46,384 bases of DNA from Candidatus Poseidoniales archaeon (GCA_012959275.1 DUDM01000002.1:1-46384), one strand, 5' to 3'; shown: positions 8,232 to 16,335, counted from the first letter of the stretch. A program made the numbers and translations. The notes: generated by a model not told the origin, from the letters alone.

Positions 8232-9356
8232 TTACGGCTGTTGCGAAGCCGCACATTGATTCTTTCCGATGTCCATGCTTTGGCGTTCATCAGGACAAGG
8301 GTCAAGATGACCTGTATTGACTAACCGTATTTGCGAATAAATTTCTGGTTGAGCACGCATATGAGACTGAATGAATTCGACAAAAAGTTCGACATCATTT
8401 ATTCCGTAGATATCTTCATTATTTTGAATAATTTGACCGAATGTGCTGCAGATGCTTCCATCATCACTCACTTCTTTACTCCAATCTGAAAAGTGTCCCG
8501 GTAATACTTTCAGAGATTCTGGTAGAACTGATATTCTCTGTTTCAAAGTTGCATAAAGTTGACGAGACCATTCAACCACTTTACCTCCTAAATCCGGTCG
8601 TCCAATGCTGACGATGAATACCGTATCCCCAGTTATCATCCATTCTTTATCGATGATGTAGCAGGTTGAGCCAGGAGTATGACCTGGTGAATGTATTACC
8701 TTGATTGTGACTCCATCCAAGTCGTAATTCTCGCCGTCACTAATGGCATGATAATTGAAGGAAGAATCTTTGAAATCGTCTTCATGGACAGCATATATAG
8801 CCTCAAACGCAGGTCCTCCTGAGATATAGTCAGCCTGTAAGTGAGTCTCAAAGACATGGCTTATTTCACATCCATTTTGAGAAGCAAATTGCTGGTAGAA
8901 TTCAACGTTCCGCGAAGGGTCGAAGATAAACATCTCGCCATTTTTTGCAACTGCATAAGAACAAGAAGCCTTGGCTGGGCGAATGAATTGCCATAATTGG
9001 TATGGTTGTGAATGCAATTGTTTAGCCACAAGTAAGTCTTGCCACATAGCATAGCCACCTTCAAGGAAGCCAATCGACTCATACCCATTTCCTTCAAGTA
9101 CTGCAGCTACAAAAACAGAGGAGGCTTCCTTTGCACAGATAATTTTCAAGTCGATATTTTTTGGCACTATAGCAACCGTTGTTTCTTCATCTTCGATGAA
9201 ATCAAAGTATGGGATGTTGACTACTTCAACGGCCCCAGGCATTTCGACATGAGATTCTTCAAAATCGCTTTGGTTTCGAACATCAATTATTAGGCAGTTT
9301 TTTCCGGATTCCAATGAATTGAATAATTCAAGAGCAGTGAAACTGTACATCCCCAT
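8232..9356 (-). CDS. Rhodanese-metallo-beta-lactamase fusion, probable persulfide dioxygenase
   Basis: A 374-residue fusion. Residues 1-110 form a rhodanese domain with Cys74 in the active loop CAKEASS; residues about 120-300 form a metallo-beta-lactamase domain. The usual HxHxDH motif reads H172-L-Q174-A-D176-Y177, so two metal ligands are replaced. His225 (SPGHTPG), Asp244 (TGD) and His288 (LPGH) remain. In ETHE1-type persulfide dioxygenases, iron is held by the first His of the motif, the PGH His and the GD Asp, and all three are kept here. Expected reaction: persulfide plus oxygen to sulfite, with the rhodanese delivering sulfane sulfur. A thioesterase or glyoxalase-II role is unlikely given the lost second site. 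Start ATG 9356 (or 9350). Confidence 0.72.
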   Translation of the reverse strand: MGMYSFTALELFNSLESGKNCLIIDVRNQSDFEESHVEMPGAVEVVNIPYFDFIEDEETTVAIVPKNIDLKIICAKEASSVFVAAVLEGNGYESIGFLEGGYAMWQDLLVAKQLHSQPYQLWQFIRPAKASCSYAVAKNGEMFIFDPSRNVEFYQQFASQNGCEISHVFETHLQADYISGGPAFEAIYAVHEDDFKDSSFNYHAISDGENYDLDGVTIKVIHSPGHTPGSTCYIIDKEWMITGDTVFIVSIGRPDLGGKVVEWSRQLYATLKQRISVLPESLKVLPGHFSDWSKEVSDDGSICSTFGQIIQNNEDIYGINDVELFVEFIQSHMRAQPEIYSQIRLVNTGHLDPCPDERQSMDIGKNQCAASQQP

Positions 9357-9365
9357 TTTCTCACT

Positions 9366-9884
9366 TCAAATGAATAACTGGATATCTGCATCAGCAGCAA
9401 AGTCGAGGAAGGCTGCTGCCCCACCTAAGTTGACTCCATCGATGAACTCTTCTTTCTCAAAACCAAAGACATCCATGGTCATCTGGCAGGCTATTAGGTC
9501 GACTCCTAGCAACACGCACATATCTCGTAATTCTTCGATTGTTGCGACTCCTTTTTTCTTGAAGGTCTTCTTCATCAGTGAAGTTGCCACAGTATCGAAT
9601 CCAGGCATATTGCCACTAACTGCAGCAGGGATTGGCCAGTTGATATTTTGGAAAAACTTCGGCCCGAAAGGCATCTTCATAGGCATCGCTGGATTACCAG
9701 TTGGAGTTACCTTAGCCTTGAGTTTCTTCTTCAAGAGAGGCAGTCCGTAGAATGTGAAGAATATCTTCACTTCCATATCCATGGCAGCAGCAGTAGAAGC
9801 CAAGATAAATGGGGGATAAGCCCAATCAAGTGTGCCTTGGCTGGCAATTAATGCCATCTTTTTCTTAGGCTTTTCTTCGACCAT
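9366..9884 (-). CDS. DsrE2-type sulfur carrier protein
   Basis: The 172-residue product matches the DsrE/DsrF/DrsH-like group called DsrE2. It has an N-terminal strand MALIASQGTLDWAYPPFILA, a mid-section rich in KKKLKAKV, and a C-terminal region with Cys123 and Cys133 (CVLLGVDLIACQMTMDVFG), the cysteines expected to carry persulfide. In sulfur oxidisers DsrE2 is typically encoded next to TusA and a rhodanese, and the three pass sulfane sulfur between them. The same partners flank it here: TusA directly upstream and the rhodanese-MBL fusion downstream, one base and 9 bases away. Some DsrE2 proteins are membrane-associated; I see only moderately hydrophobic helices here. Confidence 0.85.
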   Translation of the reverse strand: MVEEKPKKKMALIASQGTLDWAYPPFILASTAAAMDMEVKIFFTFYGLPLLKKKLKAKVTPTGNPAMPMKMPFGPKFFQNINWPIPAAVSGNMPGFDTVATSLMKKTFKKKGVATIEELRDMCVLLGVDLIACQMTMDVFGFEKEEFIDGVNLGGAAAFLDFAADADIQLFI

Positions 9885-10127
9885 TTAATCACCCCTTTGT
9901 AGCAGGAAAACGAAGCCTTCATCGGTGTTTTCTGTTGAGATCAAAGTATGGCCTACTCTCTCTGCCCAAGCAGGAATATCCTTGCAAGAACCAGGGTCAG
10001 AGGTAATCATTCGGAGTACCTTTCCGGCTTCCATTGTATCCATCTTTAGTTTAGTTTTGATAACAGGCATTGGGCATTGAAGGCCTTTGCAGTCAAGAGT
10101 TTCATCGTGTGCAGTCATATCTTTCAT
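9885..10127 (-). CDS. tusA: TusA/SirA-family sulfur transfer protein
   Basis: An 80-residue, one-domain protein with the family signature DCKGLQCPMPVIKTK; Cys18 of the CPMP motif is the persulfide-carrying residue. TusA accepts sulfane sulfur from a rhodanese or desulfurase and passes it to a partner; here the partners are probably DsrE2 (next gene) and the rhodanese proteins of the cluster. The ATG at 10127 overlaps the stop of the ArsR gene in an ATGA junction. An in-frame ATG at 10118 lies at better distance from the GAGGAG upstream and is an equally possible start, three residues shorter. Confidence 0.92.
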   Translation of the reverse strand: MKDMTAHDETLDCKGLQCPMPVIKTKLKMDTMEAGKVLRMITSDPGSCKDIPAWAERVGHTLISTENTDEGFVFLLQRGD

Positions 10128-10438
10128 CTCCTCATCATATCTTCTTGGGTAGTTGCTAAGCAGTCCAACATTTTGTGGACTAGGGGATTGGGTAGTGAGT
10201 AGAACATTTTGGTACCTTCTCGTCTACAACTAAGAACGCCTTTGTCTTTCATTAAGCGCAGGTGTTGAGAGGTAACTGGTTGTGATAACCCGCACCAATC
10301 GCTGATTTGATTAACACTTCTTTCTTCCTCTCTGATGTATTCTACCATCCGTATTCGGTCAGCATGACCGAGCATTTTGATGACATCTGAAACTTCTCTG
10401 ATAAAATCAGCATCGAGACGACTTCCCCTCTTCAGCAT
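10124..10438 (-). CDS. ArsR-family transcriptional regulator
   Basis: A 104-residue winged-helix protein and the first gene of the leftward sulfur operon. The recognition region reads VNQISDWCGLSQPVTSQHLRLMKDKGVL, the classic ArsR helix-turn-helix, followed by the wing SCRREGTKMFYSL. Cysteines 49, 71 and 93 are present. In BigR/SqrR-type ArsR proteins, paired cysteines sense persulfides, and given the neighbours a sulfur-sensing role is attractive, but the positions here do not let me assign the pair. ATG 10438 is preceded by GGAG with 5-base spacing. It probably represses its own operon and the divergent rhodanese gene through the palindromic, AT-rich intergenic region. Confidence 0.88.
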   Translation of the reverse strand: MLKRGSRLDADFIREVSDVIKMLGHADRIRMVEYIREEERSVNQISDWCGLSQPVTSQHLRLMKDKGVLSCRREGTKMFYSLPNPLVHKMLDCLATTQEDMMRR

Positions 10439-10544
10439 ATAATCTCCATGCGGCTGTAGATGGCACGGTATATAATATTTCTTGAATATTGAAATATATC
10501 TATTTAACGATATACTTGAATAGGAGTGCTATCTCGGCCAAGCC
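10439..10544. promoter_or_regulatory. Divergent promoter and putative ArsR operator
   Basis: This 106-base gap separates the leftward sulfur operon from the rightward rhodanese gene and is strikingly AT-rich in its middle. It has TATA-like runs near 10469-10480 (leftward) and 10508-10514 (rightward). Two inverted repeats are visible: ATATTTC/GAAATAT at 10475-10481 and 10491-10497 (9-base spacer), and TATATC/GATATA at 10495-10500 and 10509-10514. CTTGAATA also occurs twice, at 10481-10488 and 10515-10522. Repeats over TATA boxes are where a repressor could block both directions; that assignment is inference. Confidence 0.6.
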
Positions 10545-10898
10545 ATGTGGAACCTATTTGGCACAAAACAGGATATTTCAGCAAAGAAGGCAATGAGCAA
10601 GTTAGAATCTGGATGGCAACCATTCATTCTAGATGTGCGCTCAATAGCTGAAGTTAAGCAAACTGGAGTCATTCCTGGATGCAAATTATCCCATCCTCAC
10701 AGCAGTATTGGCAAGGTGCGCAAACAAATCCCAAAAAATAAGGATGTATTCCTGATGTGTAAGGGTGGTATGCGCTCTGCAAAAGCAATGGATGCACTAA
10801 TTGCAATCGGCTATGATGAAAGTCGACTATTCAACATGAAAGGTGGAGTTACCGCATGGGCACGTTGCGGCGGAGACTTCGTAAAGTACACGAATTGA
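10545..10898 (+). CDS. Single-domain rhodanese sulfurtransferase
   Basis: A 117-residue cytoplasmic rhodanese domain. The active-site loop is C72-K-G-G-M-R-S, with the preceding strand KDVFLMC and the CDC25-like C-terminal motif MKGGVTAW. The N-terminal LDVRSIAEVKQTGVIPGC is the usual first rhodanese motif. It transfers sulfane sulfur from thiosulfate, persulfide or polysulfide to an acceptor, here plausibly TusA encoded across the shared promoter. It is transcribed alone, away from the ArsR-led operon. The ATG at 10545 has only a weak purine run upstream, so the transcript may be nearly leaderless, with a TATA-like element about 30 bases before it. Confidence 0.92.
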   Translation: MWNLFGTKQDISAKKAMSKLESGWQPFILDVRSIAEVKQTGVIPGCKLSHPHSSIGKVRKQIPKNKDVFLMCKGGMRSAKAMDALIAIGYDESRLFNMKGGVTAWARCGGDFVKYTN

Positions 10899-10900
10899 AA

Positions 10901-12379
10901 CTAAAGGGACAAGGTGGAATTTCCACCTGCTTCGATAACTTCCAATTGGATAAGGTCGCCATACAACGAAGGGCCGGTTACGAAGGTGCCAACGATTCCT
11001 TCTTGATTCCGCACATTATGTGCAAGTGCAATCCAAGGTCGGCCTTCATCATCAATTTCGATATCGATGAAATCACCAAATCCGCCACAGCGAACATTTC
11101 CGCAATCCTCTGAATTATCTAGCGGGTCTTTGAATAGATTTACCGATACGCTGGTAATCAACGGATATTCGTTGAAGGCATCTGTCAATACTGCCATGTA
11201 TCCGTTCCAGCCACTTTGGCCGCCTTGAAGGCCGATATACCCCAAGGCAACTCTACCTTCATCACCTGCGAAAATTGTTGGGAATCCAGTTTGGTTTACC
11301 CCTGGTGCGGCAATCATCATTGGCTCGGACCAAGTATCACCTTGATCACGAGAATATGCGTAGTACGGCATGTTATCGGTTGCAATCCAAGTGGTATGGA
11401 CGTTGCCACCTTCATCTACTGCTACTGCAACTTCGTGATCATGCCATCCATCCTGCATGCCAACAGTAGTTGAAATTGTGTGTTCAGTCCAAGTATAGCC
11501 CCCGTCAAGGCTGCGGTAAACTGCAGGGCCTTCACAGGATGGATTGCCGCGGTAAACTGAGCCATCGCTGCCACCAGCAACATGCCCATGCAATCCAGAG
11601 CATTGGGGTTCACCGATTGGATAACCTGGTCTTTGAATATCCCATGTAACTCCGCCATTCAATGAGCGACTGCATTGGGGTCCAACTGCACTTGCGCCGG
11701 TGTTAATACAAAAGACGTAAATTGATTCATGGAACCCAATCCCATTGACATCAGGCATTGAAGCGATTGATTGATGATCTTGAGTTGAATAATATCCTTC
11801 GGCAGTTAGCGGAATGCTCCATGAGGAGCCATCATCATCTGAATATTCAACGAACATTGCTGTTAGAGCATGCATGTCAAATTTGACAATTCTATCGGTC
11901 CATTTATCGACATAGACATATGGGTCATTGGAACTTGGAACTTGACCTGTTGTTGGAAATATTGGGTTAAATGGGCCAACATCTTCCCAATCTTGACCAT
12001 AGTTTGTGCCTTTGATGATATGTGTGCCATCACCTGTCCCTCGATAATTTGTGAAAAACATCGAGCCCGTGCTGGTTATTCCTAAGGTTGGCTCAAAGGT
12101 GGTAAAACCAATTCCAAAGTATGTTCCATTTGCATAAAACGGAGTGTTATTTCCCGTCAAGTTTGCAGTAATATTGGCTGCATCTACTACACTTTGGTTA
12201 AGAGCGTTGATACCTCCCGCAAAGTGGTAAAATGTCTCCATAGGCAAAGGTTGAGCGAAGGAGAAAGGCCCATCTTCGATGATTTCTTTTACTTCTTCTT
12301 CGGAGCCAAAACAGCCGGAAAACAAGGGAGTGATGACGGCGAGCACAAGAAGTGCTGAGAGGAGACGGCGCTGACCCAT
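10901..12379 (-). CDS. Sialidase-like beta-propeller lipoprotein
   Basis: The 492-residue product starts with a lipoprotein-type signal peptide ending in LFSGC, with Cys23 as the probable lipidated residue. At least four Asp-box repeats (S-x-D/N-x-G-x-T-W) follow, near residues 179-187, 239-246, 290-297 and 343-350, typical of BNR/sialidase-type propellers. No catalytic Arg triad or other glycoside-hydrolase signature is obvious to me, so binding or breakdown of an extracellular glycan is only a suggestion; many propellers of this class have no known activity. ATG 12379 has AGGTGG 9 bases upstream. It ends 3 bases beyond the convergent rhodanese gene. Confidence 0.75.
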   Translation of the reverse strand: MGQRRLLSALLVLAVITPLFSGCFGSEEEVKEIIEDGPFSFAQPLPMETFYHFAGGINALNQSVVDAANITANLTGNNTPFYANGTYFGIGFTTFEPTLGITSTGSMFFTNYRGTGDGTHIIKGTNYGQDWEDVGPFNPIFPTTGQVPSSNDPYVYVDKWTDRIVKFDMHALTAMFVEYSDDDGSSWSIPLTAEGYYSTQDHQSIASMPDVNGIGFHESIYVFCINTGASAVGPQCSRSLNGGVTWDIQRPGYPIGEPQCSGLHGHVAGGSDGSVYRGNPSCEGPAVYRSLDGGYTWTEHTISTTVGMQDGWHDHEVAVAVDEGGNVHTTWIATDNMPYYAYSRDQGDTWSEPMMIAAPGVNQTGFPTIFAGDEGRVALGYIGLQGGQSGWNGYMAVLTDAFNEYPLITSVSVNLFKDPLDNSEDCGNVRCGGFGDFIDIEIDDEGRPWIALAHNVRNQEGIVGTFVTGPSLYGDLIQLEVIEAGGNSTLSL

Positions 12380-12462
12380 AGGGTGCGTCCACCTGCTAAG
12401 GTGTTTTGAAATCTGCTATTGATGTAGGAGTACTCATTAAGCAAAGCGTCGTGGGGAAAGCC

Positions 12463-13038
12463 ATGGATCCAATGCTTATTGGTGGAATAATTGGAGGAGT
12501 CATCCTTTTAATCGCAATTATATGGTTCTTTTCAACCTACAATAGATTGGTCAGATTAAAGGAAAATGTCAACAAATCTTGGGCAGACATCGATGTCCTG
12601 CTAAAGCAGAGATATGATATGATGCCAAACCTAATCAATACCGTCAAAGGATATGCTAGCCACGAAAAAGACCTATTCATGGAATTCGCCAAGGCTCGTC
12701 AATCTGCATCCGATGCACTTTCTCAAGGTGATGTTAGTGGAGTAGCAGCTGCAGAAGGATTGTTGGGTGGAATGATGCCTAAGATTTACGCTCTTTCTGA
12801 GGCTTACCCCGACCTGAAAGCCGACACCCAATTCCTAAACTTGCAGAAAGAGATAACAGCAATGGAGAACCAAATTGCAGACCGCCGTGAGTTCTACAAT
12901 GCATCATCCACAAATTGGAATGCAGCCATCCAGATGATTCCAACCAACATCGTTGCTGGTTTCATGAATGCAGAGCGTAAGACCTTGTTTGAGGTCACCG
13001 TTGCTGTTGAGCGCGAAGTAGTCAAAGTAGAATTCTGA
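12463..13038 (+). CDS. lemA: LemA family membrane protein
   Basis: Product of 191 residues from ATG 12463. An N-terminal transmembrane helix (about residues 5-24) is followed by the LemA core: YNRLVRLKENVNKSWADIDVLLKQR, DMMPNLINTVKGYASHEK, and the C-terminal NWNAAIQMIPTNIVA. LemA proteins have one membrane anchor and a helical bundle; their role is unclear, though they often sit near membrane proteases. A longer reading frame begins at 12406, but those 19 extra residues do not look like LemA, and the family normally begins just before the membrane helix. GTGGGGA lies about 8 bases before the chosen start. Confidence 0.88.
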   Translation: MDPMLIGGIIGGVILLIAIIWFFSTYNRLVRLKENVNKSWADIDVLLKQRYDMMPNLINTVKGYASHEKDLFMEFAKARQSASDALSQGDVSGVAAAEGLLGGMMPKIYALSEAYPDLKADTQFLNLQKEITAMENQIADRREFYNASSTNWNAAIQMIPTNIVAGFMNAERKTLFEVTVAVEREVVKVEF

Positions 13039-13046
13039 ACACATCT

Positions 13047-14195
13047 TCAGAATGTAAAAATAATCCCCGCAGTAGCAATCCATGCTCCAAGCATGCTACC
13101 TAAGTTAGTTAGTGCAACTACCAGTAAAACTCGCCCTGCTTTATTCGACCAAAACAACTTCATTTCATCTAACTTTAGAAAATCCTTCAGGTCCTTTGCT
13201 GAAGGCTCCCTAACTATCATTTGCACATATCCAGCAAACCAACCTGCCGCCAATGCCGGATTTAGGGATGTGATTGGACTAGCAATAGCCGCAGTCAGAA
13301 CCGCCAATGGATGCCCGCGCGCTAGGGCACAGCAGATGGCTGCCAGCACAGCATTAAAAATAGTCCAAGTTGTTAGCATCTGATATAATCCCTGTCTTTC
13401 ACCTGTGTATAGGAAATATCCTACAAGGCCGAATACCATCAATGGGATTCCCCACATTAGCCCCTTCCAAAGTGGATTTGCTTTGGGAACGAACTCTAAA
13501 TCCTCCAAGTTTGAATCCAATGGCTGTTGGTTTAGGATGGCTGATACTCCTGACAAGTGTCCCGCCCCAATCACCGCCAAGACCTTTCCTTTGGAGCGTT
13601 GTTGCTGAATCTTCGTGGCAAGATATCGGTCTCTCTCATCGACTAGAACTTCGCCCGCCGAGGGTGCTACTTTCTTCAGTTCCTCCATCAACTCAGTTAA
13701 CAAATCAGTATTGGAGAGTAATTCTTCCACTTGAATGTCATCTTCACTCTCATCATCAGATGCAACAAGGCTTCTGAGGATTCTGAATTTTTCGCGGAAG
13801 CCCATTTTCCTCCAAGCACGGCGTAAAGTAATCTGAATATCTCGGTCAACAAGAGCAACTTCAATTTCATTTGCTTCCGCAGTTTTCATCGCAGCGAGTA
13901 ATTCTGCACCAGGTTGAACACCTTCGTCCATTCCTAACTTACGTTGCTCTGCTGCCAACATTGATTGGAAGAGGATCAACGGCGCTTTCCCCTCTTTGAT
14001 GACCTTCCGCAGCCCTTCTTGGTCAAGTCGGCGGTCATGCTTGAGAGCCTCTGCTCTGCTGGAGCATAATTCGATGGCCACAACATCAGGTTGCCATTCT
14101 GCTATTTGTTCTTCGACAACCTTTACCGATTCTTTGGAAACATGAGCGGTGCCAATTAGGCGCAATTCATCATCGATAGTTTCGATAGGAATCAC
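13047..14195 (-). CDS. TraB/PrgY-family membrane protein
   Basis: A 382-residue TraB-domain protein. N-terminal markers are RLIGTAHVSKESV, VVAIELCSSRAEAL and VALVDRDIQITLRRAW, all conserved in TraB/PrgY/GumN proteins. From about residue 240 the chain has four predicted membrane helices, including a P-L-W-K-G-L-M-W-G entry, as in archaeal TraB proteins. Enterococcal PrgY inhibits a peptide pheromone; the archaeal function is unknown, and the conserved His and Glu residues have led to suggestions of a metalloprotease-like activity. The start ATG 14195 overlaps the stop of the dihydropteroate synthase gene by four bases (ATGA), so the two are translationally coupled. Confidence 0.87.
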   Translation of the reverse strand: MIPIETIDDELRLIGTAHVSKESVKVVEEQIAEWQPDVVAIELCSSRAEALKHDRRLDQEGLRKVIKEGKAPLILFQSMLAAEQRKLGMDEGVQPGAELLAAMKTAEANEIEVALVDRDIQITLRRAWRKMGFREKFRILRSLVASDDESEDDIQVEELLSNTDLLTELMEELKKVAPSAGEVLVDERDRYLATKIQQQRSKGKVLAVIGAGHLSGVSAILNQQPLDSNLEDLEFVPKANPLWKGLMWGIPLMVFGLVGYFLYTGERQGLYQMLTTWTIFNAVLAAICCALARGHPLAVLTAAIASPITSLNPALAAGWFAGYVQMIVREPSAKDLKDFLKLDEMKLFWSNKAGRVLLVVALTNLGSMLGAWIATAGIIFTF

Positions 14196-15028
14196 ATTCT
14201 TTCCTCCAATGCCGCCAATACTTTGCCGAGGTCGAGATGTTCTTTGATATCGTGTACTCTCAAAATATCCACGCCTAATTTTTGCGCTTGGGCTGCTGTA
14301 GCGAGGGTTGCTGCTAAGCGTTCTGATGAGTTATTTCGCCCGCATATTTCTTTGAACATTGATTTTCTAGAGGTTCCCCACAATATTCTGAAATCATCGC
14401 CCCTATCGATATCTCTTAACAGAGTCAAATTATGTTCCAAGGTCTTGCCAAAACCAATTCCTGGGTCTAAGACGATGAGATTGGGGTCGTGTCCCGCATT
14501 GACCAACTTTCTTGCAGTCCCGATTAATTGATGGTACACTTCCTTGAACACATCCTTGTATGAGGGGTCGTCTTGCATTTCTTTTGGTTCTCCTTTCATG
14601 TGCATGATACATACTGCACAAGCAGATGAAAGCACCAAATCAAACATCTTTGGGTCTCTTAATCCCGATACATCATTTATCATGTCAGCACCTGCTTGCA
14701 AAGCGGCTTGCGCCACTTCATGGTGGCGAGTATCGATAGAAATGAAGCAATCTGATTTACCCCTCAATTGCTTAATTATTGTAATCGTTCTGTTGATTTC
14801 TTGTACAATAGTAATCGGTGGTGAGCCAGGGCGAGTAGATTCACCACCAATATCTATCCAGTCGGCACCCTCCTCAAGCATTTGCAGGGCTTTTTGCAAG
14901 TCTCCATGTTGAGAATCTTGATGAAAAGAATCAGGAGTACAATTGATAATTCCCATCAAGCGAGGTCTACCATTTGAATAGGCACTTAAGGCCATTCGGC
15001 AATCACGAGAGTCCTCATAGACAGCCAT
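14192..15028 (-). CDS. folP: Dihydropteroate synthase
   Basis: Joins 6-hydroxymethyl-dihydropterin diphosphate to p-aminobenzoate to make dihydropteroate. All family motifs are present: MGIINCTPDSF (residues 25-35), DIGGESTRPG, ISIDTRHHEVAQAAL, MINDVSG, IMHMKGEP, LDPGIGFGKT, ILWGTSRKS and RVHDI at the C-terminus. From ATG 15028 it is 278 residues, close to the usual 280. The frame stays open upstream to 15199, but those residues have no family match and would cross the start of the divergent gene at 15087, so I reject them. Dihydroneopterin aldolase (44154) elsewhere in the window argues for a bacterial-type folate route. Confidence 0.93.
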   Translation of the reverse strand: MAVYEDSRDCRMALSAYSNGRPRLMGIINCTPDSFHQDSQHGDLQKALQMLEEGADWIDIGGESTRPGSPPITIVQEINRTITIIKQLRGKSDCFISIDTRHHEVAQAALQAGADMINDVSGLRDPKMFDLVLSSACAVCIMHMKGEPKEMQDDPSYKDVFKEVYHQLIGTARKLVNAGHDPNLIVLDPGIGFGKTLEHNLTLLRDIDRGDDFRILWGTSRKSMFKEICGRNNSSERLAATLATAAQAQKLGVDILRVHDIKEHLDLGKVLAALEERM

Positions 15029-15086
15029 ATTGATGCCTGCTGTATAGGCATCCTTTATCAGATGCAGTACGGCAAGGTCCCGCGGT

Positions 15087-15764
15087 ATGGGCGCCGTAGA
15101 GGATGCAGGAACAGACCCAGAAGGGGCTGATAAGGATGCAGCAGAGGCTTCAACACTGCCTTCAACCCAATCACTTGAGATTGCAGAAAACATTCTCAAT
15201 CGCCTGAATCCAAAAGATCGCCATGATTTGGGTAAAATGATTCACAAGCGCGCTCTTAACTGTGGCAGCATTGCAGCCTCTCTTGCCCTGTTCTGGTGGC
15301 TTTCTATTCAACGCTTAGGAGATGATCCAATTAACCAAAGTGAATCCCTCGTTAAGGGAATAACTTTCACAACTCTCTCATACCTTGTTCCAGTTGTGGT
15401 GTTTTTCGCCTCTATTCTGAATGCTGCAAGCCGTGAGCGCGGCCAACCAGGCCCAGCACTAGTGGCCGGAGCGATGTTTTTGGTGATGGGTTTCTTTTCC
15501 CTTGAACCATTGGTATTAGGTCTACTCAATACGGATGTAGAAGCAACTCATGCAATTTGGCAAACCGCTAGATTAGTTATTCTTGGAGTCGGTTTCTTTT
15601 TCGTTGCTAAGTTATTCATCGAGGCTTTTCTCCTGAATTGGGTCATGCGTCTCGAAGAAGCATTTTCAGGAATGGAGATAATGCCCTTGGCAAATAAGCC
15701 TAAGGTTGTTGAAACTGAACCACAAACTGAAGTTCCAGATGCTGAATTGGCCTTCGACAATTGA
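15087..15764 (+). CDS. Uncharacterised four-helix membrane protein
   Basis: A 225-residue product I do not recognise. It has an acidic, Ala-rich, probably disordered N-terminus (residues 1-30), then an amphipathic stretch IAENILNRLNPKDRHDLGKM. Four hydrophobic segments follow: about 56-76, 90-111, 123-145 and 158-183. The C-terminus is short and acidic. The gene is divergent from dihydropteroate synthase, with 58 bases between the chosen starts, and it ends about 30 bases before the Trm56 start, so it may be co-transcribed with that tRNA methyltransferase. Nothing in the sequence points to a substrate. Confidence 0.6.
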   Translation: MGAVEDAGTDPEGADKDAAEASTLPSTQSLEIAENILNRLNPKDRHDLGKMIHKRALNCGSIAASLALFWWLSIQRLGDDPINQSESLVKGITFTTLSYLVPVVVFFASILNAASRERGQPGPALVAGAMFLVMGFFSLEPLVLGLLNTDVEATHAIWQTARLVILGVGFFFVAKLFIEAFLLNWVMRLEEAFSGMEIMPLANKPKVVETEPQTEVPDAELAFDN

Positions 15765-15793
15765 CAAGTAGGGATGGCTTCTCGCCGCCTTTG

Positions 15794-16324
15794 ATGACAG
15801 GCGAAGTTGTTGTACTCAGACTTGGTCATAGAAAGGGACGCGACCCTCGTATCACAACTCATTTGGGTTTGGTTGCAAGAACCTTTGGAGCCACTAAGTT
15901 TGTTCTAGCAGGTGATGAAGACAAAGAATTATTCGATGGCCTGAAATCCGTCTGTGATAATTTTGGAGGTGCCCTCGAGACTGAGCACGTCAAAAGCCCC
16001 ATGGCTTGGTTGAAGCGTTTCGTGAAGACCGGAGTGGCAGTTCACTTGACAATGTACGGAATCCCGTTCCGCCAAGCCATTCCTTCGATTCGGAGAGATA
16101 GGCCATTGGTCATCGTAGTCGGTGGGGCGAAGGTTCCACGTGCAGTATACGAAGTCTGCCAATACAACGTGGCTGTTGGTAGTCAACCTCACTCGGAAGT
16201 AGCTGCATTAGCCCTTTTCCTCGATTCTTGGATACAATCTCCTGAGGTCTTTGAAGGTGCGCGTCTAACAATTCACCCACATTCTCGGGGCAAAGATGTA
16301 ACTCATTCTGATGAGTCCGAATAA
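15794..16324 (+). CDS. tRNA (cytidine-2'-O)-methyltransferase Trm56
   Basis: Archaeal SPOUT-class enzyme that methylates the ribose of cytidine 56 in the T-loop of tRNAs, using S-adenosylmethionine. Diagnostic stretches are VVVLRLGHRKGRDPRITTHLGLVAR at the N-terminus (only in part conserved), IVVGGAKVPRAVYE and YNVAVGSQPHSEVAALALFLD, the cofactor-binding knot region. The frame is open from a TTG at 15761, but family proteins begin directly before the EVVVLRLGHR strand, which fits ATG 15794 and gives 176 residues. No strong ribosome site precedes either start. The gene ends 60 bases before the carA region. Confidence 0.92.
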   Translation: MTGEVVVLRLGHRKGRDPRITTHLGLVARTFGATKFVLAGDEDKELFDGLKSVCDNFGGALETEHVKSPMAWLKRFVKTGVAVHLTMYGIPFRQAIPSIRRDRPLVIVVGGAKVPRAVYEVCQYNVAVGSQPHSEVAALALFLDSWIQSPEVFEGARLTIHPHSRGKDVTHSDESE

Positions 16325-16335
16325 GTCCATTTTAG

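Noticed and set aside
8219-8305. 29-residue extension of the iron-sulfur/NrfD fusion
   Set aside because: It overlaps the upstream rhodanese-MBL gene and has no SD, whereas ATG 8218 has GGAGG at 7 bases.
13370-13777. 135-codon frame inside TraB on the plus strand
   Set aside because: It overlaps a well-supported TraB gene and its product has no recognisable features.
15029-15199. 57-residue N-terminal extension of dihydropteroate synthase
   Set aside because: It is low-complexity Ala/Ser-rich, unlike the family, and crosses the start of the divergent gene at 15087.
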